Assembly (NCBI GenBank): GCA_050295975.1
Contig: JBNKQR010000003.1
Coordinates: 1-64,000 of the forward strand
From: JAPHTQ01 sp050295975
Lineage (GTDB): Bacteria; Pseudomonadota; Gammaproteobacteria; Thiohalomonadales; Thiohalomonadaceae
Length of the DNA stretch: 64,000 bases
Reading direction: 5' to 3'
Made by a program: the position numbers and the translations under genes. This document shows positions 42,821 to 50,689 of the stretch, piece by piece; within the stretch, counting starts at the first letter, position 1; each line of letters starts with the position of its first letter. The notes under the pieces are model-generated. The model was given only the letters and a program-made list of their open reading frames with translations. It was not told where the DNA came from and searched no databases.

Positions 42821-43888
42821 GTGAGCACAGAGGTATTACGACAGTTTGTTCCCCTCAATGAATTAACGGAGGAGAACCTGCGCGACATTGCGGAGAAGAC
42901 CCCTATAGAGCAACTACTCAAGGGGAAGGCCCTGTTCCATAAGGGTGACTCCGACAACTATTCCTATTATCTGCTAAGCGGCAAGATCATCCTGGTTGGA
43001 GAGGAGAATCAGCCTCCTACAGCAATTATGGGTGGCTCTGCCCCTACCCGCTTCCCGCTGGATCACCATCGTCCTCACCATGCCACCGCCATTGCCGATA
43101 CCGATGTCGCCTACTTTCGAATCGACAACGACCTGCTCGATATCCTGCTGACCTGGGACCAGAACGCTGGTTACATGGTGTCGGAGATCGACGACGATGA
43201 GGAAGAGAATGACGGCGACTGGATGACCATGATGCTCCATTCGGAGATATTTCATCGCATTCCACCGAGTAACATCCAGCAGGTCTTCATGAGTATGGAG
43301 GCGATGCCATATCAAACAGGTGAACGGGTCATCACCCAGGATGAGGAAGGCGATTACTACTACTTCATAAAATCTGGCCGGGTGGAGGTCACCCATCTCA
43401 CCAAATCCGGCAAGGAGATCAAACTGGCGGAACTGGAGGCTGGCACTGGCTTTGGTGAGGAGGCGCTGATCTCCGACAATCGCCGCAACGCCAATGTCAC
43501 CATGCTTACCGATGGCGTACTGATGCGCATGGCAAAGAAGGACTTTGTCCACCTGCTAACCGCGCCAGTGCTGCAGAGCGTCAATTATGAGAAGGCCAAG
43601 GAGATGGTGGCGTCAAACAAGGCCGTCTGGCTCGATGTTCGCCTTGAGAGTGAGCATAAGAACGCCTATATCGCCGACAGTATTAACATTCCGCTCTACC
43701 TGCTGCGAATCAAGGCGCGAGCCCTCAATACCAAGCTCAAATATATCGTCTACTGCAACACAGGCCGACGCAGCTCCTCTGCCGCCTACCTGCTCAACGA
43801 GCGTGGGCTCGACGCCTGCTATCTGGAAAATGGCCTACGGGGACTGGAGAAGGAGCAACTCTCTGAATTGAAGCGTGGCGAAGCTTGA
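42821..43888 (+). CDS. Double cyclic-nucleotide-binding and rhodanese domain protein
   Basis: A 355-residue cytoplasmic protein. Residues ~12-105 form a divergent cNMP-binding-like domain (GKALFHKGDSDNYSYYLLSG). Residues ~142-255 form a second, more typical one (GERVITQDEEGDYYYFIKSG, then GFGEEALISDNRRNANVTML with the GE-A phosphate-binding cassette). Residues ~262-352 are a rhodanese domain with catalytic Cys in YCNTGRRS. Between the first two is an acidic linker (DDDEEENDGD). There is no HTH, so it is not a Crp-type regulator; it may couple nucleotide or redox signals to sulfur transfer. Start is GTG at 42821. The rhodanese domain suits a sulfur oxidiser. Confidence 0.85.
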   Translation: MSTEVLRQFVPLNELTEENLRDIAEKTPIEQLLKGKALFHKGDSDNYSYYLLSGKIILVGEENQPPTAIMGGSAPTRFPLDHHRPHHATAIADTDVAYFRIDNDLLDILLTWDQNAGYMVSEIDDDEEENDGDWMTMMLHSEIFHRIPPSNIQQVFMSMEAMPYQTGERVITQDEEGDYYYFIKSGRVEVTHLTKSGKEIKLAELEAGTGFGEEALISDNRRNANVTMLTDGVLMRMAKKDFVHLLTAPVLQSVNYEKAKEMVASNKAVWLDVRLESEHKNAYIADSINIPLYLLRIKARALNTKLKYIVYCNTGRRSSSAAYLLNERGLDACYLENGLRGLEKEQLSELKRGEA

Positions 43889-43954
43889 ACCCCTATAAAA
43901 TTCAGTAAGTTCTAAAGCAAACTTAATGTGGAAATCTGGCCCTAATGAGCGGGG

Positions 43955-44725
43955 TTACAGCCCAAAAAGACGATTGAAATTAGCGCTGGTTTGCGCTGCT
44001 AACTCCTCGAACGACTCACCCCGTATCTCCGCCAGCAGTGTCGCCACGTCTCGTACCCAGGCCGGCTGATTGCTCTTGCCCCGGTGCGGTACCGGCGCCA
44101 GATAGGGAGCATCGGTCTCTACCAGCAATCTGTCGGCAGGTACCCGCTTTGCCACATCACGTAGCTCCTCCGCATTACGAAAGGTCACGATCCCGGAGAA
44201 GGAGATATAGAAACCTATCTCCAGGGCATGCTCTGCCGTCTCCCAGTCCTCAACAAAGCAGTGCATGATGCCACCCGCCTGCTCTGCGCCCTCCTCCCGC
44301 ATCATCTGAATGGTATCGGCTCTGGCATCACGGGAATGGATGATCAGTGGCTTGCTGCTCTTTTTGGCCGCAGCGATATGGTTACGGAAGCGCTCCTTTT
44401 GCCACTCCTGGCCCTCATCGCTCCGGAAGTAGTCGAGCCCTGTCTCCCCAATGGCGATCACCTTGGGATGGTCTGCAAGCTGCAATAGCTCCCCAGTGGT
44501 GACCTGCACCGGGTCATTCTCATTGGGATGCACCCCAACGGAGGCGTAAACGTTGGGAAAACGCTCAGCAATGGCGATAACGTCGGGGATATTGCCACGA
44601 TCGATAGCAACACAGAGGATCCGCTCAACACCGTTCTCTTCAGCGGCGCTGATGGCATTGCCCAGGTCGTTATCGAAGGGTTCGAGATTGATACGGTCGA
44701 GATGGCAATGAGAGTCTATAAGCAT
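43955..44725 (-). CDS. TatD-family metal-dependent hydrolase (YcfH-like)
   Basis: A 256-residue TIM-barrel metal-dependent hydrolase/DNase. The metal-binding HCHLD (from MLIDSHCHLD), the GETGLDY strand, IHSRDA, MHCF and the late ETDAPYLAP are all present, which is the full TatD signature. TatD/YcfH proteins act as 3'-5' DNases or D-aminoacyl-tRNA deacylase-like enzymes; the exact role varies. The ATG at 44725 is preferred; an upstream GTG (44734) would add three residues. It is the last gene of tmk-holB-pilZ-tatD, the canonical gammaproteobacterial order. A terminator-like hairpin lies just before it. Confidence 0.93.
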   Translation of the reverse strand: MLIDSHCHLDRINLEPFDNDLGNAISAAEENGVERILCVAIDRGNIPDVIAIAERFPNVYASVGVHPNENDPVQVTTGELLQLADHPKVIAIGETGLDYFRSDEGQEWQKERFRNHIAAAKKSSKPLIIHSRDARADTIQMMREEGAEQAGGIMHCFVEDWETAEHALEIGFYISFSGIVTFRNAEELRDVAKRVPADRLLVETDAPYLAPVPHRGKSNQPAWVRDVATLLAEIRGESFEELAAQTSANFNRLFGL

Positions 44726-44732
44726 GATTGGC

Positions 44733-44767
44733 ACAAAAAAATGAGGAGGACGGTGGACGTCCTCCTC
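44733..44767 (-). terminator. Terminator-like hairpin between pilZ and tatD
   Basis: Read on the minus strand, GAGGAGGAC and GTCCTCCTC form a 9-bp stem with a 7-nt loop, followed by CAT and a run of seven T. It ends only a few bases before the tatD start, so it could terminate or attenuate transcription after pilZ and mask tatD translation. Confidence 0.7.
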
Positions 44768-44812
44768 TAAGTTGGTTGGGTAAGGAGACTAACCCGTCAG
44801 GAAACCTGACAC

Positions 44813-45163
44813 TTACATCGTGTGGGTCTGTCGGTCCGATTTCAATGCCCCGGCAAGATGCGTTTCAATCTTGCTGCGGGCGGAGCCGCCGTCCTGCTCA
44901 CTGAATTGCACCCCAATACCGGCAGCACGGTTGCCCTGTGCGCCTTTGGGACTAATCCAGACGATCTTGCCAGCGACCGGCATCTTCTCTTTTTCGTCGA
45001 TCAAGGTCAGTAGCATAAAGACCTCATCGCCGAGCTTGTAGGTCTTGGTGGTTGGGATAAAGAGGCCACCATTCTTAACAAAGGGCATGTAGGCGGCATA
45101 TAGCGCGCTCTTGTCCTTAATGGTCAGGGAGAGAATCCCCTGTCTCGGGTTGGGCGTACTCAT
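44813..45163 (-). CDS. pilZ: PilZ-domain protein (type IV pilus biogenesis PilZ)
   Basis: A 116-residue single-domain PilZ protein, of the PilZ orthologue type encoded between holB and tatD in gammaproteobacteria and needed for type IV pilus assembly. The core strands read LSLTIKDKSALYAAYMPFVK, GGLFIPT, GDEVFMLLTLIDEKEKMPVA and GKIVWISPKGAQGNRAAGIG. The c-di-GMP-binding RxxxR motif at the N-terminus is absent, as is usual for the PilZ orthologue itself, so it probably works by protein contacts (PilB/FimX) and not by direct nucleotide binding. It lies 16 nt after holB. Confidence 0.9.
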   Translation of the reverse strand: MSTPNPRQGILSLTIKDKSALYAAYMPFVKNGGLFIPTTKTYKLGDEVFMLLTLIDEKEKMPVAGKIVWISPKGAQGNRAAGIGVQFSEQDGGSARSKIETHLAGALKSDRQTHTM

Positions 45164-45179
45164 TATTGTGATTTCCCGT

Positions 45180-46166
45180 CTATACCTTGCGTTGTGTCCA
45201 CGCCAGGAGAAGCTCTTCCAGTATCACCTGCTGATTGGTCTGGCCGTGAATCAGGCGCAGCCGCTGCAGGACCTTCTCCGCCAATGACTGAATAAACTCC
45301 AAGTCTACCCTTTCAATCAATCCATGCAACTGTTGCTGACGCGCTGGATGACTCAGGCGGGCCCCCTGCGGGACCATCTTCAGCTTCACCATGTCGCTCA
45401 GCAGCAGGTAGAACCAGGGCAGGACCTTGCGCGTGCTATGTCCCTGCCACTGTTCCGCCAGTTTAACCGGATTGGCCTTGCCCTCTGCCAGGGCGGTGAA
45501 GTCCCCAAGCAGCTCTTGATGCAGGTCGAGAATTCCCTCCTTTTCCAGTGCTACCGCCAACAACGGTGCCCCACCGGCCATCTGTAGCAGCTCTTCCGGA
45601 GTAGACGCCTCCTGCTGCTTCAGCCAGGCGATGGTCTGGGGTTCAGCCGTGGAGAGCGGACGAAAGGTCACCTGCTGACAGCGGCTGCGAATGGTCGGCA
45701 GCAGTGCCATAGGACGATTGGTGGTCAGCAGCAGGACGGTGTCCCCCGCTGGCTCTTCCAGAGTCTTGAGCAGGGCATTAGCGGAGTTGGGGTTGAGGGC
45801 GTCAGCGGGCTGCAACTGAATCACCCGCTGGCGGCCATACTGGCTCTTCAGTGCCTGAAAGCGGGCCAGTTCGCGCACCGCCTCGATGCCGATCGCCTTG
45901 CCCTCCTCCTCCGGCGCCACCAGCAGATAGTCCGGATGACTCCCGGCCTGCATCAGCATGCAGCCGCGGCAGCTATCACAGGCACTGCCATCTTCCCGTG
46001 GTGAATCGCAGAGAATGGCACGGCTGAAGCGGGTGGCGAAATCCGCTTTACCCAGTCCGGCGGGGCCGGTCAGTAACAGCGCATGGGGCAGACGCCCCGC
46101 CTGCAGTCGTTGCAGCAGGCCGTCCCAGAGGGATTGTTGCCAGGGATAGGGACTCAGTTCAGCCAT
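45180..46166 (-). CDS. holB: DNA polymerase III subunit delta'
   Basis: A 328-residue clamp-loader subunit. The N-terminus (YPWQQSLWDGLLQRLQAGRL) and P-loop-like GPAGLGKADF are typical, followed by a four-Cys zinc module (CDSPREDGSACDSCRGC), the SANALLKTLEEPAGDTVLLL sensor region and the SRCQQ segment. Delta' acts as the stator of the clamp loader and its P-loop does not hydrolyse ATP. The gene's start overlaps the end of tmk by 8 nt, indicating coupled translation. Length and order match other gammaproteobacteria. Confidence 0.94.
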   Translation of the reverse strand: MAELSPYPWQQSLWDGLLQRLQAGRLPHALLLTGPAGLGKADFATRFSRAILCDSPREDGSACDSCRGCMLMQAGSHPDYLLVAPEEEGKAIGIEAVRELARFQALKSQYGRQRVIQLQPADALNPNSANALLKTLEEPAGDTVLLLTTNRPMALLPTIRSRCQQVTFRPLSTAEPQTIAWLKQQEASTPEELLQMAGGAPLLAVALEKEGILDLHQELLGDFTALAEGKANPVKLAEQWQGHSTRKVLPWFYLLLSDMVKLKMVPQGARLSHPARQQQLHGLIERVDLEFIQSLAEKVLQRLRLIHGQTNQQVILEELLLAWTQRKV

Positions 46167-46791
46167 TTTTCGCCTTCAGGTATCCGCTGATGAGTTGTGT
46201 CAGTTGAGCCTGTACCTGTTCCAGGGATTGCGAGGCATCGACCAGACGATAGCGTTGCGGATGGCGTTCGGCCTGGTCCAGGTAGCCCTGACGTACCCGC
46301 TCGAAGAAGTCGATCTTCTCACGCTCGAAACGGTCCGGTTCACCGCGCTCGTTGGCGCGGGCCAGGCCCTGGCTCACCGGCAGGTCGAGGAAAAAGGTCA
46401 GGTCAGGGCGCAGCTCTCCCTGCACCCACTGCTCCAGTTGGGCGATGCGTTCATTATCGATACCTCGGCCTGCGCCCTGGTAGGCGTAGGTGGCGTCGGT
46501 GAAGCGGTCGCAAAGCACCCACTGGCCACGCTCCAGGGCGGGCAGGATCAATTCATTGAGATGCTGGGCACGGGCGGCGAACATCAATAGCAGTTCGGTA
46601 TCGCTGTGCATGGTGGTGTTGTGCTTATCCAGCAGCAGTTCCCGGATTTTCTCTGCTAACGGTGTACCACCGGGCTCACGGGTAAGGACCACATCCAGGC
46701 CAGCGGCCTGCAGTTGTTGATGGATAAAGGCGAGGTTGGTGCTCTTACCGCTACCTTCGCTGCCTTCCAGGGTGATAAAACGTCCGCGCAT
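46159..46791 (-). CDS. tmk: Thymidylate kinase
   Basis: A 210-residue dTMP kinase producing dTDP for DNA synthesis. The P-loop GSEGSGKST, the DRx motif (CDRFTDATYAYQG) and LID region are all present; TREPGGTPLAEKIR is the family's dTMP-binding block. ATG 46791 (MRGRFITLEG) is the normal start; an in-frame GTG further out would add six residues and has no support. It heads the tmk-holB-pilZ-tatD set. The usual upstream neighbour mltG is not present; an unknown gene on the same strand takes its place. Confidence 0.96.
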   Translation of the reverse strand: MRGRFITLEGSEGSGKSTNLAFIHQQLQAAGLDVVLTREPGGTPLAEKIRELLLDKHNTTMHSDTELLLMFAARAQHLNELILPALERGQWVLCDRFTDATYAYQGAGRGIDNERIAQLEQWVQGELRPDLTFFLDLPVSQGLARANERGEPDRFEREKIDFFERVRQGYLDQAERHPQRYRLVDASQSLEQVQAQLTQLISGYLKAKNG

Positions 46792-46853
46792 GTTAGGGCC
46801 TGTCCACACTCCGCCAGTTACAAGCGGATAATCCTACCATACAGCCAAAGCGG

Positions 46854-47426
46854 TTAAGCCTTTTCTTCAGGCGGTGCCAACAGGGATTCGATGTTCTGTC
46901 CCAGTTGCTTCACCAGTGGCGGCGCCTCAACCTCCATAACGTGCTCGATCACCCACTTGTTGTCCTCGCCGCCCATAACTTCATCACAGAGGGTGCCGAA
47001 GTAGCGCAGCATCGGGTAGCTCGGCTCACCGTTTGTAGCTGCAAACTCGGCGTACCCCTCCAGGTGGTGATTCAGCTTCTCGATAATTGCCTCGCGATAG
47101 GTCGCTGGATCGCCCTTAAGCTCCTCCACCTGATTCTCGACTACGGTGTTAATCAGATGTTTGGCCAGCGCCTGAGTGAAACGTCCTCGCTGCTCCTCTT
47201 CCACCATTTCGTAGGCCTTTCGGTCCGCCAACTGCAGAAGAAAGATGGCAAGTTCACTAATAAAGTCAATTAGTTGCGCGTTACTCTTAAAGTTAAATCC
47301 CTCGTTAAACATCTTGGTGGCCGTACCGGAAGCCATCTTCCAGATATTCATCCCTGCCACCCCTGCGATGGTCTCGATGGATTTCGGGGTCGATTTGTTG
47401 TGCCAACGACTTCTGATTCGCGCCAT
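46854..47426 (-). CDS. Conserved-looking protein of unknown function
   Basis: A 190-residue, mostly helical, acidic cytoplasmic protein. I do not recognise a family. Visible features are a basic N-terminus (MARIRSRWHNKSTPKSIE), a Gly/Ala helix (TIAGVAGMNIWKMASGTATK) and a long amphipathic region (LIDFISELAIFLLQLADRKAYEMVEEEQRGRF). There is no signal peptide and no metal- or nucleotide-binding motif. It reads away from the gene at 47519, with 92 bp between them likely holding divergent promoters. Codon use looks like that of its neighbours. It lies upstream of tmk on the same strand, with a 62-nt gap. Confidence 0.8.
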   Translation of the reverse strand: MARIRSRWHNKSTPKSIETIAGVAGMNIWKMASGTATKMFNEGFNFKSNAQLIDFISELAIFLLQLADRKAYEMVEEEQRGRFTQALAKHLINTVVENQVEELKGDPATYREAIIEKLNHHLEGYAEFAATNGEPSYPMLRYFGTLCDEVMGGEDNKWVIEHVMEVEAPPLVKQLGQNIESLLAPPEEKA

Positions 47427-47518
47427 GCTACTTCCTCTGGATATTCATATGTTCTGGCAAGCTTGATTTCGCCTTGATAGCCTAAAGATCAGATGGGTCT
47501 CTAACCTTGGGTTTCTGA

Positions 47519-48589
47519 ATGGCGAATACAAGCAACAGTGTACCGAGCGGAATTCTGGCACATAAACTGGCCGGAATGGTACAGCACAACTGCAACATCT
47601 CCGATGCGCTGCATGCCCGCAACTATTCGCTCTGTATCTACCTGCTCAAGATGCGCGAATTCTATCGCTGGGAGAAAGGCTTCGCCTACCGCGATTCGCT
47701 ACCCAAGGAACTGCTGGGGGAGTGGATCAGCGAGCGTGAGCAGCTCTGGTGCACCCTGGATGAGAAGGAATTCCGCCCCATCATGCTGGCCGGACAGGCC
47801 AATAATCCCTTCGATGCTGAGGTCATCAATTCTCAAATCGAGTCTCATGGCCTGCTCTACAGCGGCGGCTACTGCGGCGCCAAACCTCACTTTTTTCTCG
47901 CCGAGCTGGAACAGAAGGTCGAGAAAGAAGGCACCACCATCTACATTGCGGGTAGAGAGTTTGCACGTGAGATAACCGCACCGCCGGCACTGAGTCTGGG
48001 CAAAACCGTGTTCCTGCGCCGCGAATCCTTGAGTCGTATGATCTGGGAAAAGCTGGAAGAGTGGGGCTGGCACGACCAGAACCGGGCCATTGCCCGCGCC
48101 AGCCATGACTATCACTTTGATCGCGCCTTCGATCAGGCGCTGGAGAAGATGACCGGCGACGAAATGCAGACCCTGTTGCAGCACGAACTGGGCGAAGTAG
48201 AAGTCGGTCGTGAGCTTGGACCTGAATGGGAAGAGATGCTCGCCACCCTCCCCCGCTCCCGTGCTGAATTTACCATGCGCGCCATTCGCGACCATCTGGT
48301 CGACTGTCGCCGGACCCTGCCATGGATGCTGGATGAGGGGCGCGATACTTCGCTGCACTTCTACATGGCCAACTTTGCCACCCTGCGGAAGGATATCTTT
48401 CCCGCACTGAGCAGTGCGTATGAACGTTGGCTCGATGGGGATAAAGGCAAGAAGCTGCGTGAAACTCTCAAGCGTGCTACCGATCACTGGCAGGCACAGG
48501 CGGAAAAGGCATTAGTGCTCTTTCGGCAGCATGGGGATAATGAAAAAGAGCTAATGAAGGCACTGGATGCGATGGATGTAAAATTCTGA
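47519..48589 (+). CDS. Unknown protein resembling the Sfum_1244 family
   Basis: A 356-residue soluble protein. Its start, GILAHKLAGMVQHNCNISDA, and YSLCIYLLKMREFYRWEKGF, GEWISEREQLW, and HGLLYSGGYCGAKPHFFLAE remind me of 'Sfum_1244 family' proteins reported from sulfate reducers and sulfur oxidisers; this is memory, not a search. The function of that family is not known. The protein is largely helical, has no signal peptide and no obvious catalytic motif; Cys residues in HNCN, SLCIY, LWCTL and GGYCG could bind a metal. Its neighbourhood close to dsr suggests a sulfur link, without proof. Confidence 0.75.
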   Translation: MANTSNSVPSGILAHKLAGMVQHNCNISDALHARNYSLCIYLLKMREFYRWEKGFAYRDSLPKELLGEWISEREQLWCTLDEKEFRPIMLAGQANNPFDAEVINSQIESHGLLYSGGYCGAKPHFFLAELEQKVEKEGTTIYIAGREFAREITAPPALSLGKTVFLRRESLSRMIWEKLEEWGWHDQNRAIARASHDYHFDRAFDQALEKMTGDEMQTLLQHELGEVEVGRELGPEWEEMLATLPRSRAEFTMRAIRDHLVDCRRTLPWMLDEGRDTSLHFYMANFATLRKDIFPALSSAYERWLDGDKGKKLRETLKRATDHWQAQAEKALVLFRQHGDNEKELMKALDAMDVKF

Positions 48590-48639
48590 CGGCAATTGGT
48601 ATGCTGCAATACCATTAGCTAAAATCTTCTGGTATCCGC

Positions 48640-49323
48640 ATGCTCAAAACAGAACGAAAAAATTATAAAAATGGCGCGTTCCTGTTTGTGGCCACTCTAC
48701 TATTCCAGACACCGGCTCAGGCCATCACCATCGATCTGGGTGCCAGCTTCTCACAGCCTGTAGTCGAAACCCGTCTAGTTGATAGCAATACAAAACTTGC
48801 CGAAAGTGCTTCCAATTCTTCTCTATGGCCCTCCATCTCTCTGCAATCCAGAGAGCGTTTTATAGGGAATAGCAACTGGGGCTATTCGCTAAGTGCGATG
48901 GCGTGGTACTACTCTGTCGACAAACAGAAAGAGCACGACAACTTAGTTGACTACAACACCTCAGTTGAAGGCTATTACGCCTATCTGACACCGACCCTCT
49001 ACTATCGCTTCGGTGACAGATACGTCATGGAGAGTAAAGACAGATGGAACTGGTCTATAGGGATTGGCCTTGGTATCGGCTATCTGGTGGCCAACGGCAA
49101 CGTCTACACCAACTATTCATCAACCAAGACGACAGAAAAAATCAGTATCAATAATGGTGCCGCATCCAGCGGGATATTTATCGAAGCGGTAAGAAACCGC
49201 TGGTTCGTACGTTTTTCTTCCTACGGACCTGAATCTGACAACATTGATAAAAGGCTGAAGGTACGGTTAAGTGATAACACCATCACCATCGGCAAGCGCT
49301 TTGAGTTGAGAGAGCTTTTCTAA
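48640..49323 (+). CDS. Predicted outer-membrane beta-barrel protein
   Basis: A 227-residue exported protein. A signal peptide is visible (basic MLKTERKNYKNG, then AFLFVATLLFQTPAQA with an AQA cleavage site). The remainder alternates polar and aromatic residues in short strands (WGYSLSAMAWYYSVD, YYAYLTPTLYYRFGD, WNWSIGIGLGIGYLV) and ends in an aromatic residue (FELRELF), typical of a small outer-membrane barrel of eight to ten strands. No family is recognised. A hairpin terminator with a long T-run follows immediately. It lies 50 nt after the Sfum_1244-like gene. Confidence 0.75.
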   Translation: MLKTERKNYKNGAFLFVATLLFQTPAQAITIDLGASFSQPVVETRLVDSNTKLAESASNSSLWPSISLQSRERFIGNSNWGYSLSAMAWYYSVDKQKEHDNLVDYNTSVEGYYAYLTPTLYYRFGDRYVMESKDRWNWSIGIGLGIGYLVANGNVYTNYSSTKTTEKISINNGAASSGIFIEAVRNRWFVRFSSYGPESDNIDKRLKVRLSDNTITIGKRFELRELF

Positions 49324-49326
49324 CAA

Positions 49327-49357
49327 TAAAAAGCCCGCATTAGCGGGCTTTTTTTAC
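49327..49357. terminator. Bidirectional rho-independent terminator
   Basis: AAAAAGCCCGC and GCGGGCTTTTTTT form a perfect stem with a 4-nt loop (ATTA), flanked by A-runs and T-runs. It sits right after the stop at 49323 and before the end of the convergent gene at 49393, so it can serve both strands. Confidence 0.93.
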
Positions 49358-49392
49358 TTCGTTCTTCAGAGAAAATCTATCTGAATTTAGAG

Positions 49393-50031
49393 TTAAAATA
49401 TCACACGTGACTTACAAAGAGTTGTCTTCGCTGCAGTCATAATCATTGATGAGGCTGGAAAATTCGCGAAACAACTCCACTCCATGCTTGTTCCACCCAT
49501 AACCGGTATTGGAACAAGAGCAACTTTTTTCCCAGCACCAAATTCACTGGAAAGTTGCGCAAGAAACACACCATTTTTTACAATAGAAACCTGAACGATG
49601 TACAGACTACTCAAACTTTTTTCCTCAAGCCCCAACTCCTTGAATGACTTTGGCCATTCGCCATTCATTGAGTAATATTCAACTATAGAGAATTTGAGTG
49701 GGTGCAATGTTGCAAGCACTTGAGATAGTTTTGCCAGAAACACCATTTGATTTGCCAAAACGGGCTCATCTTTGTCTGCTGTGTACTCAGAATTACCAAA
49801 CAACTGAGCGTTAGAGCTTAGTTCGGGCAGTTGCGCTATGGCTGCCGATTTTCCGCGAATTGTAACCGTCTCCTGCTTTGTCGCTGATGAACAAGGACGT
49901 TGTTGATAGGCTGTCTTACCGTTAACATCTGTACACTTATAGAATCCCTCTTTTGCATTTACTACAGTCACAGAACTAAAGATAAATAAGAGCGAAAGGA
50001 GTGACGGTAGCGATACGCGGAGAAATGACAT
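49393..50031 (-). CDS. DUF4124 protein with type IV pilin-like C-terminal domain
   Basis: A 212-residue exported protein. It has a signal sequence (MSFLRVSLPSLLSLLFIFSSVTVVNA), then a DUF4124 motif (GFYKCTDVNGKTAYQQRPC) of the kind found in periplasmic proteins. After a linker, residues ~110-212 resemble the globular part of type IV pilins without the N-terminal pilin helix: FSIVEYYSMNGEWPKSFKEL, SSLYIVQVSIVKNG, and a late WSC...C pair like the pilin D-region. The start at 50031 is chosen because it gives a clean signal peptide; a longer ORF adds 48 residues without one. Substitution of pilus subunits or a minor pilin-like role is speculative. Confidence 0.7.
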   Translation of the reverse strand: MSFLRVSLPSLLSLLFIFSSVTVVNAKEGFYKCTDVNGKTAYQQRPCSSATKQETVTIRGKSAAIAQLPELSSNAQLFGNSEYTADKDEPVLANQMVFLAKLSQVLATLHPLKFSIVEYYSMNGEWPKSFKELGLEEKSLSSLYIVQVSIVKNGVFLAQLSSEFGAGKKVALVPIPVMGGTSMEWSCFANFPASSMIMTAAKTTLCKSRVIF

Positions 50032-50228
50032 AGTTATTTTTTGCCAAACGCTCGTGTGAGCGCTACACAAACTGTGTAGAGATAGATTCACCTTAAGCCA
50101 ATTCCCAGGCACTAGATGACCATCAAAATTTGGAGACCTCATTCGCCAACCAATTAATCGCTCAACCTTGTCCATGGGGCAATCCTAGCAGAATTCAATT
50201 CACATATTCACAATGAATATTATCACGC

Positions 50229-50259
50229 AAAAAAAAAGCCCGCATCAGCGGGCTTTTTT
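50229..50259 (-). terminator. Rho-independent terminator of the divergent small operon
   Basis: A-run, AGCCCGC, 4-nt loop, GCGGGCT and T-run form a strong hairpin. On the minus strand the stem is followed by a run of nine T, 26 nt after the stop of the DsrC-like gene. It is nearly identical to the terminator at 49327-49357. Confidence 0.92.
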
Positions 50260-50285
50260 ATACATCGGTTCCGGTAAGAGGCAGA

Positions 50286-50624
50286 TTAATATCCACCTTT
50301 ACGACGGCTCTCAGGAACACCGGCGATCTTGGCAGCCTGTTTTGAGGGCTGCATCGGGAACAGGGTGTAGAGATCTTTTGCCTGTAGCTTCTCTCCCCAC
50401 TTGTCGGACATCGCCTTAACAATGTTACGGTCGTTAGGTTGATTGCCGTTGTTGTTGAGGTACTCGTCACGCAGGAAGTTGATCAGGTCCCAGGACTTTT
50501 CGGTCAGTTCAACACCTTCGGCAGCGGCAATGGCTTTGGCCACATCTTCGTTCCAGTCTTCGATATTGACCAGGTAACCGTTGTCGTTTGCTTCGATGCT
50601 GTTTCCGTTTACTTCGTATGCCAT
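50286..50624 (-). CDS. DsrC/TusE-family protein lacking both conserved cysteines
   Basis: A 112-residue DsrC/TusE/DsvC fold protein. It matches true DsrC across the fold (GYLVNIEDWNEDVAKAIAAA, WDLINFLRDEY, LYTLFPMQPSKQAAKIAGVP). In DsrC the C-terminal arm carries two redox cysteines; here both are gone: Ala98 stands where CysB would be and the tail is GGY where DsrC ends GCI. It therefore cannot carry a persulfide or trisulfide. Cysteine-free DsrC homologues have been described in the literature and proposed to be regulatory; that reading is adopted here as inference. The gene ends the minus-strand operon divergent from dsr. Confidence 0.88.
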   Translation of the reverse strand: MAYEVNGNSIEANDNGYLVNIEDWNEDVAKAIAAAEGVELTEKSWDLINFLRDEYLNNNGNQPNDRNIVKAMSDKWGEKLQAKDLYTLFPMQPSKQAAKIAGVPESRRKGGY

Positions 50625-50689
50625 GATTTTCTCCTATCTAGCAAGTCTCAGTGCAATGAAAAAAAATGGGATAAAAATATAAGAATATA

